Assembly: GCA_007123695.1 (NCBI GenBank)
Contig: SLGN01000546.1
Coordinates: 1 to 9,277 of the forward strand
DNA: 9,277 nt
Direction of reading: 5' to 3'
Source of the DNA: Verrucomicrobiales bacterium
GTDB taxonomy: Bacteria > Verrucomicrobiota > Verrucomicrobiia > Verrucomicrobiales > DEV007
A program made the translations under genes and the position numbers. Below, piece by piece: positions 1 through 6,604 of the stretch. The notes beneath the pieces are model-generated. The model worked only from the letters and a program-made list of their open reading frames with translations. It was not told the origin of the DNA and ran no database searches. Position 1 is the first letter of the stretch; every line of letters starts with the position of its first letter.

Positions 1-2
1 AA

Positions 3-65
3 CGGGCGGACGGGCTCGCGGCGGACTCGGTGACGGGAGCGGGACAGGTGGCCGTCGCGGCGTGA
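3..65 (+). CDS. C-terminal end of an upstream gene, product unknown (partial)
   Basis: Reading from base 3 gives 20 codons (ending ...GAGQVAVAA) and then TGA at 63-65. Nearly every codon has G or C in the third position, as in the certain genes of this window, and a terminator-like hairpin follows within 10 bases. That is why I read it as the tail of a real plus-strand gene entering from the left. The tail is Ala/Gly/Val-rich with no diagnostic motif, so no function can be given. The frame starting at base 2 is also open across this stretch, but it lacks the codon bias further on. The call rests on composition and context only. Confidence 0.42.
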   Translation, partial: RADGLAADSVTGAGQVAVAA

Positions 66-70
66 CGGGG

Positions 71-98
71 GGCGGCCTTGCCGCCGTTCTTGGTTCTT
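71..98 (+). terminator. Possible intrinsic terminator of the upstream gene
   Basis: A perfect 6-bp GC stem (GGCGGC 71-76 with GCCGCC 80-85, loop CTT) starts five bases after the upstream stop codon and is followed by T-rich sequence (GTTCTTGGTTCTT). The stem is short and the T run is broken by C and G, so termination efficiency is uncertain. Its position directly after a stop codon is the best support. Confidence 0.35.
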
Positions 99-106
99 GG
101 TTCTTG
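86..106. repeat. Tandem heptamer repeat, three copies of GTTCTTG
   Basis: Three exact, adjacent copies of GTTCTTG lie at 86-92, 93-99 and 100-106, followed by a partly related GAGTCTGGAG. The repeat is intergenic and its first copy abuts the hairpin at 71-85. Short tandem repeats like this can change copy number by replication slippage. Whether the array is variable or functional cannot be told from one sequence. Confidence 0.8.
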
Positions 107-424
107 GAGTCTGGAGCTGGTGAGGAGCCTTCGGGCGACTGCGGAGGCTCGGGAAGATGCGCGTTTTTCTTTCGGCTGAAGCCTCCACACCAAGGCTCCG
201 CGCCCGGTGCCACCGGTAAAGGAGGTCGTGAGACCTTCTCGCCGATCGGCCTTTCGGCGGGTCGTTGGCGGAATTCATTGGACGATCGGCTCACTGCTCT
301 ACGCCAGCGTTTTTGGGTTTCGGGTCGACTCGTAAGCATTCGTGGTCGGAATCCTTTGAAGGGGAGGGCATCACGCGGAACCGTCTCTTGCGATGGGGGA
401 GACTTCCGATTCAGTCTCCCCATC
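107..424 (+). other. Gene-poor, structured intergenic region upstream of the DUF1549/DUF1553 gene
   Basis: No convincing gene is visible in these ~320 bases; third-position GC bias disappears here although one frame stays open. The region holds several complementary segments. The first is a 9-bp stem with one G-U pair (125-133 with 142-150). An alternative 7-bp pairing of GGAGGCT (143-149) with AGCCTCC (180-186) competes with it. A near-palindrome CCGGTGCCACCGG lies at 204-216, and a small hairpin, GGAGGTC with GACCTTC, lies at 221-227 and 232-238. A 20-codon open frame (ATG 157 to TAA 217-219) lies across the alternative segments and is followed by a perfect Shine-Dalgarno-like AAAGGAGGT (218-226), but no gene starts at a proper distance after it. 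It could be a long 5' leader, a degenerate dispersed repeat, or decayed coding sequence. Confidence 0.5.
392..424 (+). promoter_or_regulatory. Stem-loop abutting the start codon of the DUF1549/DUF1553 gene
   Basis: GGGGAGACT (396-404) pairs perfectly with AGTCTCCCC (413-421) around an 8-base loop. GAT (392-394) extends the stem with ATC (422-424) if G395 is bulged, giving about 12 bp. The stem ends at the base before the ATG at 425. In RNA it would occlude the ribosome-binding region; in DNA it could be an operator. No Shine-Dalgarno sequence lies outside the stem: the only purine-rich stretch (GGGGGAG) is inside its left arm. The structure is seen in the sequence; the regulatory role is inferred. 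Confidence 0.45.
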
Positions 425-2515
425 ATGGACCGTTCTGCTGCCTTCGGCGTTTCTGGTGGGGTTCTCCCAGCCTTCGCGCGGGCCTTCGCGTCGGCGGCTG
501 TCGTTGTCTTGGGTCTTTCCGGGGCGATTGGCGGGACAGTGGCCGAATCCGGTCCTGCCGAGGTTTCCGCTGGCGAGGGGGCGCCGGAAGAGGCGGCGGC
601 GGAGATCGACCGCTATTTCGCGGCGCGGCAGCGGGCGCTGGGGGTGGCTGCGCTGCCTCCGGCGGATCCGGCGACCTGGCTGCGGCGGGCCAGCTACGGG
701 CTCGCCGGGCTGCCTCCCGAGCCGCAGGAGATCGTGGATTTCCTCGCCGATCCCACTCCGGCGGGGCGGCGCGGGGCGGTGGAGCGGCTGCTTGCGTCCC
801 GCGCCTACGGCGAGCGCTGGGGCCGCCATTGGCTCGACGTGGCCCGCTATGCCGACACCGCCGGCGACGCCGGCGACTTCCCCATCCCCGAAGCGTGGCG
901 CTACCGCAACTGGGTCATCGATGCGGTCGCCGCCGACATGCCCTACGACGACTTCATCGCGCGCCAGATCGCGGGCGACCTGATGCCCGCGGCGACGCAG
1001 CAGGAGCGCGACGCCAACCGCATCGCGACCGGCTACCTGGCTCTGTCGAAGCGCTTCGGGCAGAACCCGCGCGACTTCGTCCACACTCTCGACGACACCG
1101 TGGACAATCTCGGCAAGGCCTTCCTCGGGCTCACCGTGAGCTGCGCCCGTTGCCACGACCACAAGTTCGATCCGATTCCCGCGGCCGACTACTACGCCCT
1201 CTACGGCATCTTCGAGAGCACCGTCTACACCTTCCCCGGCCTGGAGCACCGCAAGGACAGCTCGGACCAGGTGCCGCTCGGTTCGATGGAGGACGCGGCG
1301 CGGTGGCAAGCCTATCTCGAGGAACTCGCCGGGGCCGAGTCGGCTCTCGCGGCGGCCAAGAAGGACAAGGATCTCTCCGACGAAGAGCGCAAGCGCCGCG
1401 AAAAGGAGCTGGACGACGCGATCGCGCGGCTCAAGGCCGACCCGCCCGAAGTCGAGCTCGCCTTCGCCGCAGGGGAGGGGAAGCCCGCCGACACCCCGCT
1501 GCGGCGGCGCGGGGAGTTTTCCGACCTGTCCGGCGAACCGGTTCGGCGCGGCTTTCTCCAGATCCTCGGGGGTCAGACCCTGCCCGACGACTGCGAGGAC
1601 AGCGGGCGTCTCCACCTCGCCCGCTGGATCGCCGATCCGGAGAATCCGCTGACTCCGCGGGTGATGGCCAACCGCATCTGGCTCCACCACTTCGGGCGGC
1701 CGTTGGTCTCGACTCCGGACGATTTCGGGCTCCGCAGCGAGACGCCCGAGCATCTCGCCCTGCTCGACTGGCTCGCCTCGGAGTTCGTCGCCCGGGGCTG
1801 GAGCCTCAAGGAAATGCACCGGCTCATCATGGCTTCGGAAACCTATGCCCGGGCCTCGCTGCCGCCGGACCCGGGCGACGCCGGCGCCGCCTTCGCCGCC
1901 TTCGCCGCCGGCGAGTCGGGCGACGGGGCCAATCTGTCGTATTGGCGCTTCGAGAGCCGCCGCCTTTCCGCCGAGGAGCTGCGCGACAGCATGCTGGCGG
2001 CGAGCGGCCGCCTCGACCGGGAGCCGGGCGGGCGGCACCCCTTCCCGGCCAAGCTGCACTTCCGCTACAGCCAGCACCGGCCCTTTGCGGAGACCTACGA
2101 GACGGACAAGCGCAGCGTCTACCTGATGCAGACGCGACTGGACAAGCATCCCTTCCTGCGCCTCTTCGACGGGGCCGACCCCACTGCGGCGACGGGGCTG
2201 CGCAGTCTCTCGGTCTCGCCGATGCAGGCGCTCTTCCACCTCAACGACGAGTTCTCGGCGGAGCAGGCGGCAGCCCTCGCCGCGAGGGTGTTCGCGGAGG
2301 CGCCGGACGACTCCGCCGCGCGCCTCGGAACGCTCTGGCTGCGGATCTGCGGGCGCTTTCCCGACGAGGGCGAGCGGGAGCTCGCCGCCGAGTTCCTCGC
2401 CGGGGCGGCCGAGGCGTGGCAGGCCGAGGAACCCGACGGCGGGGCCGAACTCGCCGCCTGGACGAGCCTTGCCCGCACTCTCTTCGGCTCGAATTCCTTC
2501 GCCTTCGTCCGCTAG
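425..2515 (+). CDS. Exported DUF1549/DUF1553 (PSCyt2-PSD1) domain protein
   Basis: A 696-residue protein of a family concentrated in Planctomycetota and Verrucomicrobiota. The ATG at 425 is chosen because it opens a signal-peptide-like N-terminus (hydrophobic core about residues 20-40); the in-frame extension upstream lacks coding bias. The DUF1549 region (about 55-255) has the ERWGRHWLDVARYAD and NRIATGYLALSKRF segments and ends in CARCHDHKFDP, so C240, C243 and H244 form a CxxCH motif able to bind haem c. A charged, Lys/Glu-rich probable coiled coil covers 289-340. DUF1553 (about 393-696) contains the SGRLHLARWI, NRIWLHHFGRPLV, RRLSAEELRDSML and SVSPMQALFHLND blocks. The separate N-terminal PSCyt1 cytochrome domain and the carbohydrate-binding insert seen in many relatives are absent, making this a short form. 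The DUF1501 gene follows after 52 bp. The family's function is not settled; an envelope role in polysaccharide or redox metabolism is often proposed. Confidence 0.9.
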   Translation: MDRSAAFGVSGGVLPAFARAFASAAVVVLGLSGAIGGTVAESGPAEVSAGEGAPEEAAAEIDRYFAARQRALGVAALPPADPATWLRRASYGLAGLPPEPQEIVDFLADPTPAGRRGAVERLLASRAYGERWGRHWLDVARYADTAGDAGDFPIPEAWRYRNWVIDAVAADMPYDDFIARQIAGDLMPAATQQERDANRIATGYLALSKRFGQNPRDFVHTLDDTVDNLGKAFLGLTVSCARCHDHKFDPIPAADYYALYGIFESTVYTFPGLEHRKDSSDQVPLGSMEDAARWQAYLEELAGAESALAAAKKDKDLSDEERKRREKELDDAIARLKADPPEVELAFAAGEGKPADTPLRRRGEFSDLSGEPVRRGFLQILGGQTLPDDCEDSGRLHLARWIADPENPLTPRVMANRIWLHHFGRPLVSTPDDFGLRSETPEHLALLDWLASEFVARGWSLKEMHRLIMASETYARASLPPDPGDAGAAFAAFAAGESGDGANLSYWRFESRRLSAEELRDSMLAASGRLDREPGGRHPFPAKLHFRYSQHRPFAETYETDKRSVYLMQTRLDKHPFLRLFDGADPTAATGLRSLSVSPMQALFHLNDEFSAEQAAALAARVFAEAPDDSAARLGTLWLRICGRFPDEGERELAAEFLAGAAEAWQAEEPDGGAELAAWTSLARTLFGSNSFAFVR

Positions 2516-2567
2516 CTCGGTCTCCACGCTTCCCCTTCCACCAACCCAGCAGCCCCTCTTCCCGCCC

Positions 2568-3956
2568 ATGAAGCGTTTTCGCTCCCCATCGCACTTCCCA
2601 TCGATTTGCGGCCCCGGCTCCCTCAGCCGACGGGCCGCGATCCAGTCGCTCGTGGGCGGCTCGATGATCTATCCCGCGCTGCTGGGCGACTTGCTCGCCG
2701 AGGGCGCGGCGGATCCTCTCGCTCCGCGAAAGCCGCACCATCCCGCGACCGCGCGCAGCGTGATCTTCGTCTTTTCCTCGGGCGGCGTCTCGCACGTCGA
2801 CAGCTTCGATCCCAAGCCCGAGCTGGCGCGGCTCGCCGCCGCGGGGAAGAAGCTGGCGCGCGGCGAGTCGCGGCCCTCGCCGTGGGAGTTCCGTCCGGGA
2901 GGCGCCTGCGGCACCGAGGTGAGCGATCTCTTTCCCGAGGTCCGCAACTGCATGGACGACATCTGTCTGGTGCGGTCGCTGCACACCGACCACAGCGACC
3001 ATTCCCAATCGACCCTGCAAGTCCACACCGGCTCCTTCACCGTGCCGCGCCCCAGCATCGGCTCGTGGGTCAGCTACGGACTCGGCAGCGAAAACGCGAA
3101 CCTGCCCTCCTTCGTCGCGCTGGCCTCCCAGCCGACCTACAACGGCCCGACGGTGTGGAATTCGAACTTCCTCCCCCCGATCCATTCGGCCCTGCACATC
3201 CGCCCCCGGCAGGAGGTCGCGAACATCCGGCCCGCCGCACCGGCGTCGGTGCAGGCGCGCGAGCTGGACTTGCTGCGGCGGCTCGAGGCGGTCGCCCCGG
3301 CGGACCCCAATCCGATGGTCGCGGCACGGGCCCGCTCCTTCGAGGTGGCGGCGGGGATGCAGCTCGCCGTGCCGGAACTCTACGAAATCGAGCGCGAAAG
3401 CCCCGCGACGCGGGCTCTCTACGGGCTCGACGAGGAGCCCACGGCGGAGTTCGCGTGGCAGTGCCTGATGGCCCGACGACTCGTCGAGCGCGGCGTCCGC
3501 TTCGTCGAGGTCGTCGACCGCGGCTCCAGCGGGAACTGGGACCAGCACGGGAACATCGAGCGCCACGAGCCCCTGGCCCGCGCCATCGACCGGCCCGTCG
3601 CGGGGCTGCTGCGCGACCTGAAGGGGCGGGGCATGCTCGACGACACTCTCGTGGTCTGGATCTCGGAGTTCGGCCGCACGCCGTGGGCCACCGGCACCGG
3701 GCGGGGCCACCACAGCGCCGTCTTTTCCGCCTGGCTCGCGGGCGGGGGGATCCGGGGCGGCACGGTATGGGGGAGCAGCGACGAGGTCGGCGAAACGCCC
3801 GCCGACGATCCCGTGCACATCCACGACTTCCACGCCAGCATCCTCCACGCCCTCGGCTTCGACCACGAGCGCCTCGTCCATCGCCACAACGGGCGCGACT
3901 TCCGGCTCACCGACGTGGGCGGACGGGTGGTGGAGGACTGGTTCGCCCGCGCCTGA
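2568..3956 (+). CDS. Tat-exported DUF1501 family protein (alkaline phosphatase/sulfatase fold)
   Basis: A 462-residue protein. The ATG at 2568 is preferred because it is followed by a twin-arginine signal: Ser20-Arg21-Arg22 and then a hydrophobic stretch to about residue 40. The upstream in-frame start at 2469 lies inside the preceding gene. DUF1501 hallmarks are present in order: [52 protein letters not shown]323-W-D-Q-H327, [12 protein letters not shown] (Ser366-Glu-Phe-Gly-Arg-Thr-Pro) and GRGHH (His381, His382). The family belongs to the alkaline phosphatase-like superfamily, and the conserved Asp and His residues are the likely metal ligands. Relatives are typically encoded next to a DUF1549/DUF1553 gene, exactly as here, so the two proteins probably work together in the envelope. 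Tat export suggests folding, possibly with metal, before secretion. Substrate unknown; the length is normal for the family. No Shine-Dalgarno sequence is visible; the 52-bp spacer is C-rich. Confidence 0.92.
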   Translation: MKRFRSPSHFPSICGPGSLSRRAAIQSLVGGSMIYPALLGDLLAEGAADPLAPRKPHHPATARSVIFVFSSGGVSHVDSFDPKPELARLAAAGKKLARGESRPSPWEFRPGGACGTEVSDLFPEVRNCMDDICLVRSLHTDHSDHSQSTLQVHTGSFTVPRPSIGSWVSYGLGSENANLPSFVALASQPTYNGPTVWNSNFLPPIHSALHIRPRQEVANIRPAAPASVQARELDLLRRLEAVAPADPNPMVAARARSFEVAAGMQLAVPELYEIERESPATRALYGLDEEPTAEFAWQCLMARRLVERGVRFVEVVDRGSSGNWDQHGNIERHEPLARAIDRPVAGLLRDLKGRGMLDDTLVVWISEFGRTPWATGTGRGHHSAVFSAWLAGGGIRGGTVWGSSDEVGETPADDPVHIHDFHASILHALGFDHERLVHRHNGRDFRLTDVGGRVVEDWFARA

Positions 3957-3975
3957 GCCCCGCGCGGCGGGGCTC
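3955..3975 (+). terminator. Strong hairpin beginning inside the DUF1501 stop codon
   Basis: GAGCCCCGC (3955-3963) and GCGGGGCTC (3967-3975) form a perfect 9-bp GC-rich stem with a 3-base loop. The left arm starts with the G and A of the TGA stop at 3954-3956. No T run follows, so this is not a canonical Rho-independent terminator; it may act as a U-less terminator or as a 3'-end stabiliser separating the DUF1501 gene from purH. Confidence 0.5.
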
Positions 3976-4005
3976 GCGCGAGACCGCTCCGATTTCGCCT
4001 TGCGC

Positions 4006-4012
4006 GGGGAGG
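4006..4012 (+). promoter_or_regulatory. Shine-Dalgarno-like GGGGAGG upstream of purH
   Basis: GGGGAGG lies 11 bases before an in-frame ATG at 4024 and 26 bases before the ATG at 4039. On ribosome-binding evidence alone it favours 4024 (five extra residues, MLPAF). On family alignment the start at 4039 is better, because PurH proteins generally begin a few residues before RALISVSDK. The start is therefore ambiguous by 15 bases. Confidence 0.4.
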
Positions 4013-4038
4013 CGGGCCGGATCATGCTCCCGGCATTC

Positions 4039-5577
4039 ATGAGCATTTCCCGCGCCCTCATCTCCGTCTCTGACAAGTCCGGCCTCGAAGACTTCGCCAA
4101 GGGTCTTCATCGGCACGGCGTGGAGATTCTCTCGACCGGCGGCACGGCCAAGGCCATCGCCGCGCTGGGGATCCCGGTGACCGAGGTCTCGGACTTCACC
4201 GGCTTTCCCGAGATGCTCGACGGCAGGGTGAAGACGCTGCATCCCAAGATCCACGGGGGGCTCCTCTACCGGCGCGACCTCGCCGCCCACCGCGAGCAGG
4301 CCGAGGAGAACGGGATCGCCCCGATCGATCTCGTCGCGGTGAACCTCTACCCTTTCGAGGAGACCGTGGCGCGGGAGGGCGTCACCCGCGAGGAGGCCAT
4401 CGAGCAAATCGACATCGGGGGGCCGAGCATGCTGCGCTCCGCCGCGAAAAACCACGACTCCGTGACCGTGGTGGTCGATCCGGCGGACTACGCCGCCGTG
4501 GTCGCGGAAATGGACGAGCACAAGGGCGGCACCACCCTCAAGACGCGCGAACGGCTTGCGATCAAGGTTTTCCAGCGCACCGCGGCCTACGACGCCGCCA
4601 TCGCCGCGCACCTCAATGCGGCGCAGGAGACCGACGCCTCCTTTTCCCTGAGCCTGCCGCTCTGCCAGGAGCTGCGCTACGGCGAGAATCCGCACCAGAA
4701 GGCCTCCCTCTACGGACGCTTCGACGAGCACTTCAAGCAGCTCCAGGGCAAGGGGCTGAGCTACACCAACGTGCTCGACATCGCGGCGGCGGCGGAGCTC
4801 ATCCTCGAGTTTCGGCGGCCCGCCGTGGCCATCCTCAAGCACACCAATCCCTGCGGCGTCGGCGCCGATTCCGAGGATCTGCGCCTCGCTTGGGAAAAGG
4901 CCTTCGAAACCGACCGGCAGGCGCCCTTCGGCGGGGTCATCGTCTGCAACCGGCCTCTCGGCGTGGGCCTGGCCCGGGTCATCGCGGAGATCTTCACCGA
5001 TGTCATCATCGCGCCCGAGTTCGAGAGCGACGCGCGGGCATTGCTCCAGAAAAAGAAGAACCTGCGCCTCATCCAGATGCATCCGACCTTCGCCGACACG
5101 CTGGAGCAGCCCGTGATCCACTCCGCCCCCGGGGGCATTCTCGTGATGGACCACGACGTCCGCGCCCTCGGTCTCGAGGAGATCGAGAAAAAGGTCGTGA
5201 CCCAGCGGCCTCCCACCGCCGAGGAGATCGAGGCGATGCGCTTCGGCTGGCGCATCGTCAAGCACGTCAAGTCCAACGCCATCGTCTTCGCCGCGAGCGA
5301 CCGCACCCTCGCCATAGGGGCCGGCCAGATGTCGCGGGTCGATTCCTGCCGCATCGCCACGTGGAAGGCGGAGCAGGCCGGGCTGAGCCTGAAGGGGTCG
5401 GTCGTGGCGAGCGACGCGATGTTCCCCTTTCCCGACGGTCTCATCCACGCCCTCGAGGCGGGCGCGAGCGCCGCGATCCAGCCGGGAGGATCGATGCGCG
5501 ACGAAGAGGTGATCGCGGCGGCCAACGAACGGGAGGCCGCCATGGTCTTCACCGGCCACCGCCACTTCCTCCACTGA
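4039..5577 (+). CDS. purH: Bifunctional AICAR formyltransferase / IMP cyclohydrolase
   Basis: PurH (512 residues from this start) catalyses the last two steps of de novo purine synthesis in the cytoplasm: formyl transfer from 10-formyl-tetrahydrofolate to AICAR, then ring closure to IMP. The N-terminal MGS-like cyclohydrolase domain (about 1-150) shows [44 protein letters not shown] (Lys65 in the catalytic loop) and [14 protein letters not shown]. The transformylase domain follows with LRYGENPHQ (Tyr214-Gln220), [11 protein letters not shown] (Lys267-His268, the catalytic pair), [41 protein letters not shown] and the C-terminal [18 protein letters not shown]...FTGHRHFLH. Length and motif order are complete, so it should be functional. 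It starts 82 bp after the DUF1501 gene, beyond a strong hairpin, and is probably transcribed at least partly on its own. No purine riboswitch or PurR-type operator was recognised. Weaker alternative starts are ATG 4024 and TTG 4000. Confidence 0.97.
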   Translation: MSISRALISVSDKSGLEDFAKGLHRHGVEILSTGGTAKAIAALGIPVTEVSDFTGFPEMLDGRVKTLHPKIHGGLLYRRDLAAHREQAEENGIAPIDLVAVNLYPFEETVAREGVTREEAIEQIDIGGPSMLRSAAKNHDSVTVVVDPADYAAVVAEMDEHKGGTTLKTRERLAIKVFQRTAAYDAAIAAHLNAAQETDASFSLSLPLCQELRYGENPHQKASLYGRFDEHFKQLQGKGLSYTNVLDIAAAAELILEFRRPAVAILKHTNPCGVGADSEDLRLAWEKAFETDRQAPFGGVIVCNRPLGVGLARVIAEIFTDVIIAPEFESDARALLQKKKNLRLIQMHPTFADTLEQPVIHSAPGGILVMDHDVRALGLEEIEKKVVTQRPPTAEEIEAMRFGWRIVKHVKSNAIVFAASDRTLAIGAGQMSRVDSCRIATWKAEQAGLSLKGSVVASDAMFPFPDGLIHALEAGASAAIQPGGSMRDEEVIAAANEREAAMVFTGHRHFLH

Positions 5578-5610
5578 GGCGGGCGGCGGCCGGATCGGAG
5601 CAACCAGGGA

Positions 5611-6321
5611 TCAGAAGTGGTAGCGCGTCCCGGCGAGGAAGAAGTTGTCGAGGCGCTCGACCTCGCAGCCGAAGAGAAGGCCGAAGCGATCGTTGAGGTG
5701 GTAGACGAGGCCGGTGACGAAGCGCCAGCCGTTGTAGCCCGCGCGGTAGTCGCCGCTGCGGAAGCGGGGATCGATGTAGTTCTGGCTGAAGTCGCCCTCG
5801 CGGCCGTAGTAGTGCAGCGCGGTGAAGCCCTCGAGGCGTCCGGCGCGGGCGCGGATGCCGGGGCCGAAGAAGTAGCCCCACGAATCGAAGTTGCGCTCCG
5901 TCTTGCGGTCCCAACGCATCGAGTTGTATTCCGCGCCTCCGTCGAAGGTGAAGTCGACGCACCGTGCGATGGGCACGCGGAGGCCCGGACCGAAGCGGTA
6001 GCGGTGGATGTCGCCCACGTCGAAGCAGCCGCACCAGGCATCGTCGAAGGATCCGTAGGCGTAGTTGGCGCTGAGGAAGATGTTGTTCGTCAACAGCATC
6101 GAGGCGCCCACGCCGAAACCGTTGCCGTTGGAGAGGTAGGGATTGCCGAAGCCCGTATTGATGTAGGCCAGGTTGATGAAGTTGTAGGAGAGGCAGTTGT
6201 CGTCGATCGGCGCCGCCAGGGGGGCGATCGATTTGCCCAGATCGCCCCATTCGCCGGCGCTGGCGGTTCCATTCAGGAAGATTGCGAGGGCCGCCGCGCG
6301 GCACAAATTTTTGATGTTCAT
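5611..6321 (-). CDS. Small outer-membrane beta-barrel protein
   Basis: A 236-residue minus-strand protein. The ATG at 6321-6319 is chosen because it begins a clean Sec signal peptide (MNIKNLCRAAALAIFLNGTASA, likely cleaved after Ala22); the longer in-frame option adds 16 charged residues before it and would run into the promoter. The mature chain alternates aromatic and small residues (NFINLAYINTGFG, GNGFGVGASMLLTNNIFLSANYAYG, YRFGPGLRVPI, FVTGLVYHLNDRFGLLFG) and ends LAGTRYHF. This pattern, with a C-terminal Phe, is typical of beta-barrels recognised by the Bam machinery, probably 8 strands. It resembles the broad OMP_b-brl type; no specific function or substrate can be assigned. Unusually, it has five cysteines after the signal peptide (43, 97, 99, 121, 219), including a Trp-Cys-Gly-Cys cluster. 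Its stop is only 33 bp from the convergent purH stop, with no clear terminator between them. Confidence 0.8.
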   Translation of the reverse strand: MNIKNLCRAAALAIFLNGTASAGEWGDLGKSIAPLAAPIDDNCLSYNFINLAYINTGFGNPYLSNGNGFGVGASMLLTNNIFLSANYAYGSFDDAWCGCFDVGDIHRYRFGPGLRVPIARCVDFTFDGGAEYNSMRWDRKTERNFDSWGYFFGPGIRARAGRLEGFTALHYYGREGDFSQNYIDPRFRSGDYRAGYNGWRFVTGLVYHLNDRFGLLFGCEVERLDNFFLAGTRYHF

Positions 6322-6604
6322 GGTCGGTTCTTTTGGTTTTGAGAGGCTGCGGAGATGTCTCGACTGCAATAACTGTAGTTTACACTCAAATTAATAAGAA
6401 TTTCAATAAAAATTTATATTTTTCTGAATTTTAGAGGGCCTTCATCCTTTCAAGACGCGTCTGCGGGAGGCGTTCGCGCTTGCCGCGAGGGGCCGAAGCC
6501 CCGTATTCTGGCTTGGTTCGGTCCGGAACGGTTCCCCCGCAGTCATCCCGCGCGGGTGCCACTAGGCCGTTGTATCCGCCCTTCCAGTCCCCCATCGTCC
6601 CCCC
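6322..6604. other. Divergent intergenic region between the beta-barrel and ceramidase-like genes
   Basis: These 283 bases have two parts. The left part (about 6370-6432) is the AT-rich promoter island of the minus-strand gene. The right part (6433-6604) is GC-rich with no gene I can support. It contains the perfect 10-bp palindromes AGACGCGTCT (6453-6462) and CCCGCGCGGG (6547-6556), and the hairpin GGGGC-CGAA-GCCCC (6489-6502). No convincing -35/-10 pair for the plus-strand gene was found in the GC-rich part, and no Shine-Dalgarno sequence precedes its ATG (upstream bases CATCGTCCCCCC). Confidence 0.6.
6377..6406 (-). promoter_or_regulatory. Candidate sigma70-type promoter of the beta-barrel gene
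   Basis: Read on the minus strand, TTGAAA (6406-6401) is followed after 18 bases by TAAACT (6382-6377), reasonable -35 and -10 matches. Transcription would start near 6370, about 50 bases before the ATG. Immediately upstream, 6407-6431 is almost pure A and T, as an UP element would be. The island is conspicuous against the very GC-rich surroundings. The assignment is by consensus matching only. Confidence 0.5.

Noticed and set aside
157..219. 20-codon open frame followed by a perfect AAAGGAGGT
   Set aside because: Too short, with no family match recognised and no ribosome-binding site of its own. Kept only as part of the leader/repeat finding.
228..335. 35-codon frame starting with GTG two bases after AAAGGAGGT
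   Set aside because: The spacing from the Shine-Dalgarno-like sequence is too short for initiation, third positions are not GC-biased, and the start lies inside a hairpin.
62..424. In-frame N-terminal extension of the DUF1549/DUF1553 gene from a GTG at 62 (121 extra residues)
   Set aside because: The extension has no coding bias, covers the heptamer repeat and hairpins, overlaps the end of the upstream gene, and would bury the signal peptide that starts at 425.
1886..1912. GCCGCCTTC tandem pattern inside the DUF1549/DUF1553 gene
   Set aside because: Encodes an Ala/Phe-rich linker; a low-complexity codon repeat with no sign of separate function.
371..2569. Long open frames opposite or shifted within the DUF1549/DUF1553 gene (for example the 732-codon minus-strand frame)
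   Set aside because: In high-GC coding DNA the antisense and shifted frames lack stops. The sense frame carries conserved domains; the others are low-complexity Arg/Ala/Gly-rich sequence.
4000..4038. TTG start for purH at 4000
   Set aside because: The rare start codon has the Shine-Dalgarno-like GGGGAGG downstream of it rather than upstream; homologues begin close to RALISVSDK.
2241..5574. Minus-strand open frames of 619 and 555 codons across the DUF1501 and purH genes
   Set aside because: They lie wholly opposite genes with unambiguous family motifs, and their translations resemble no family.
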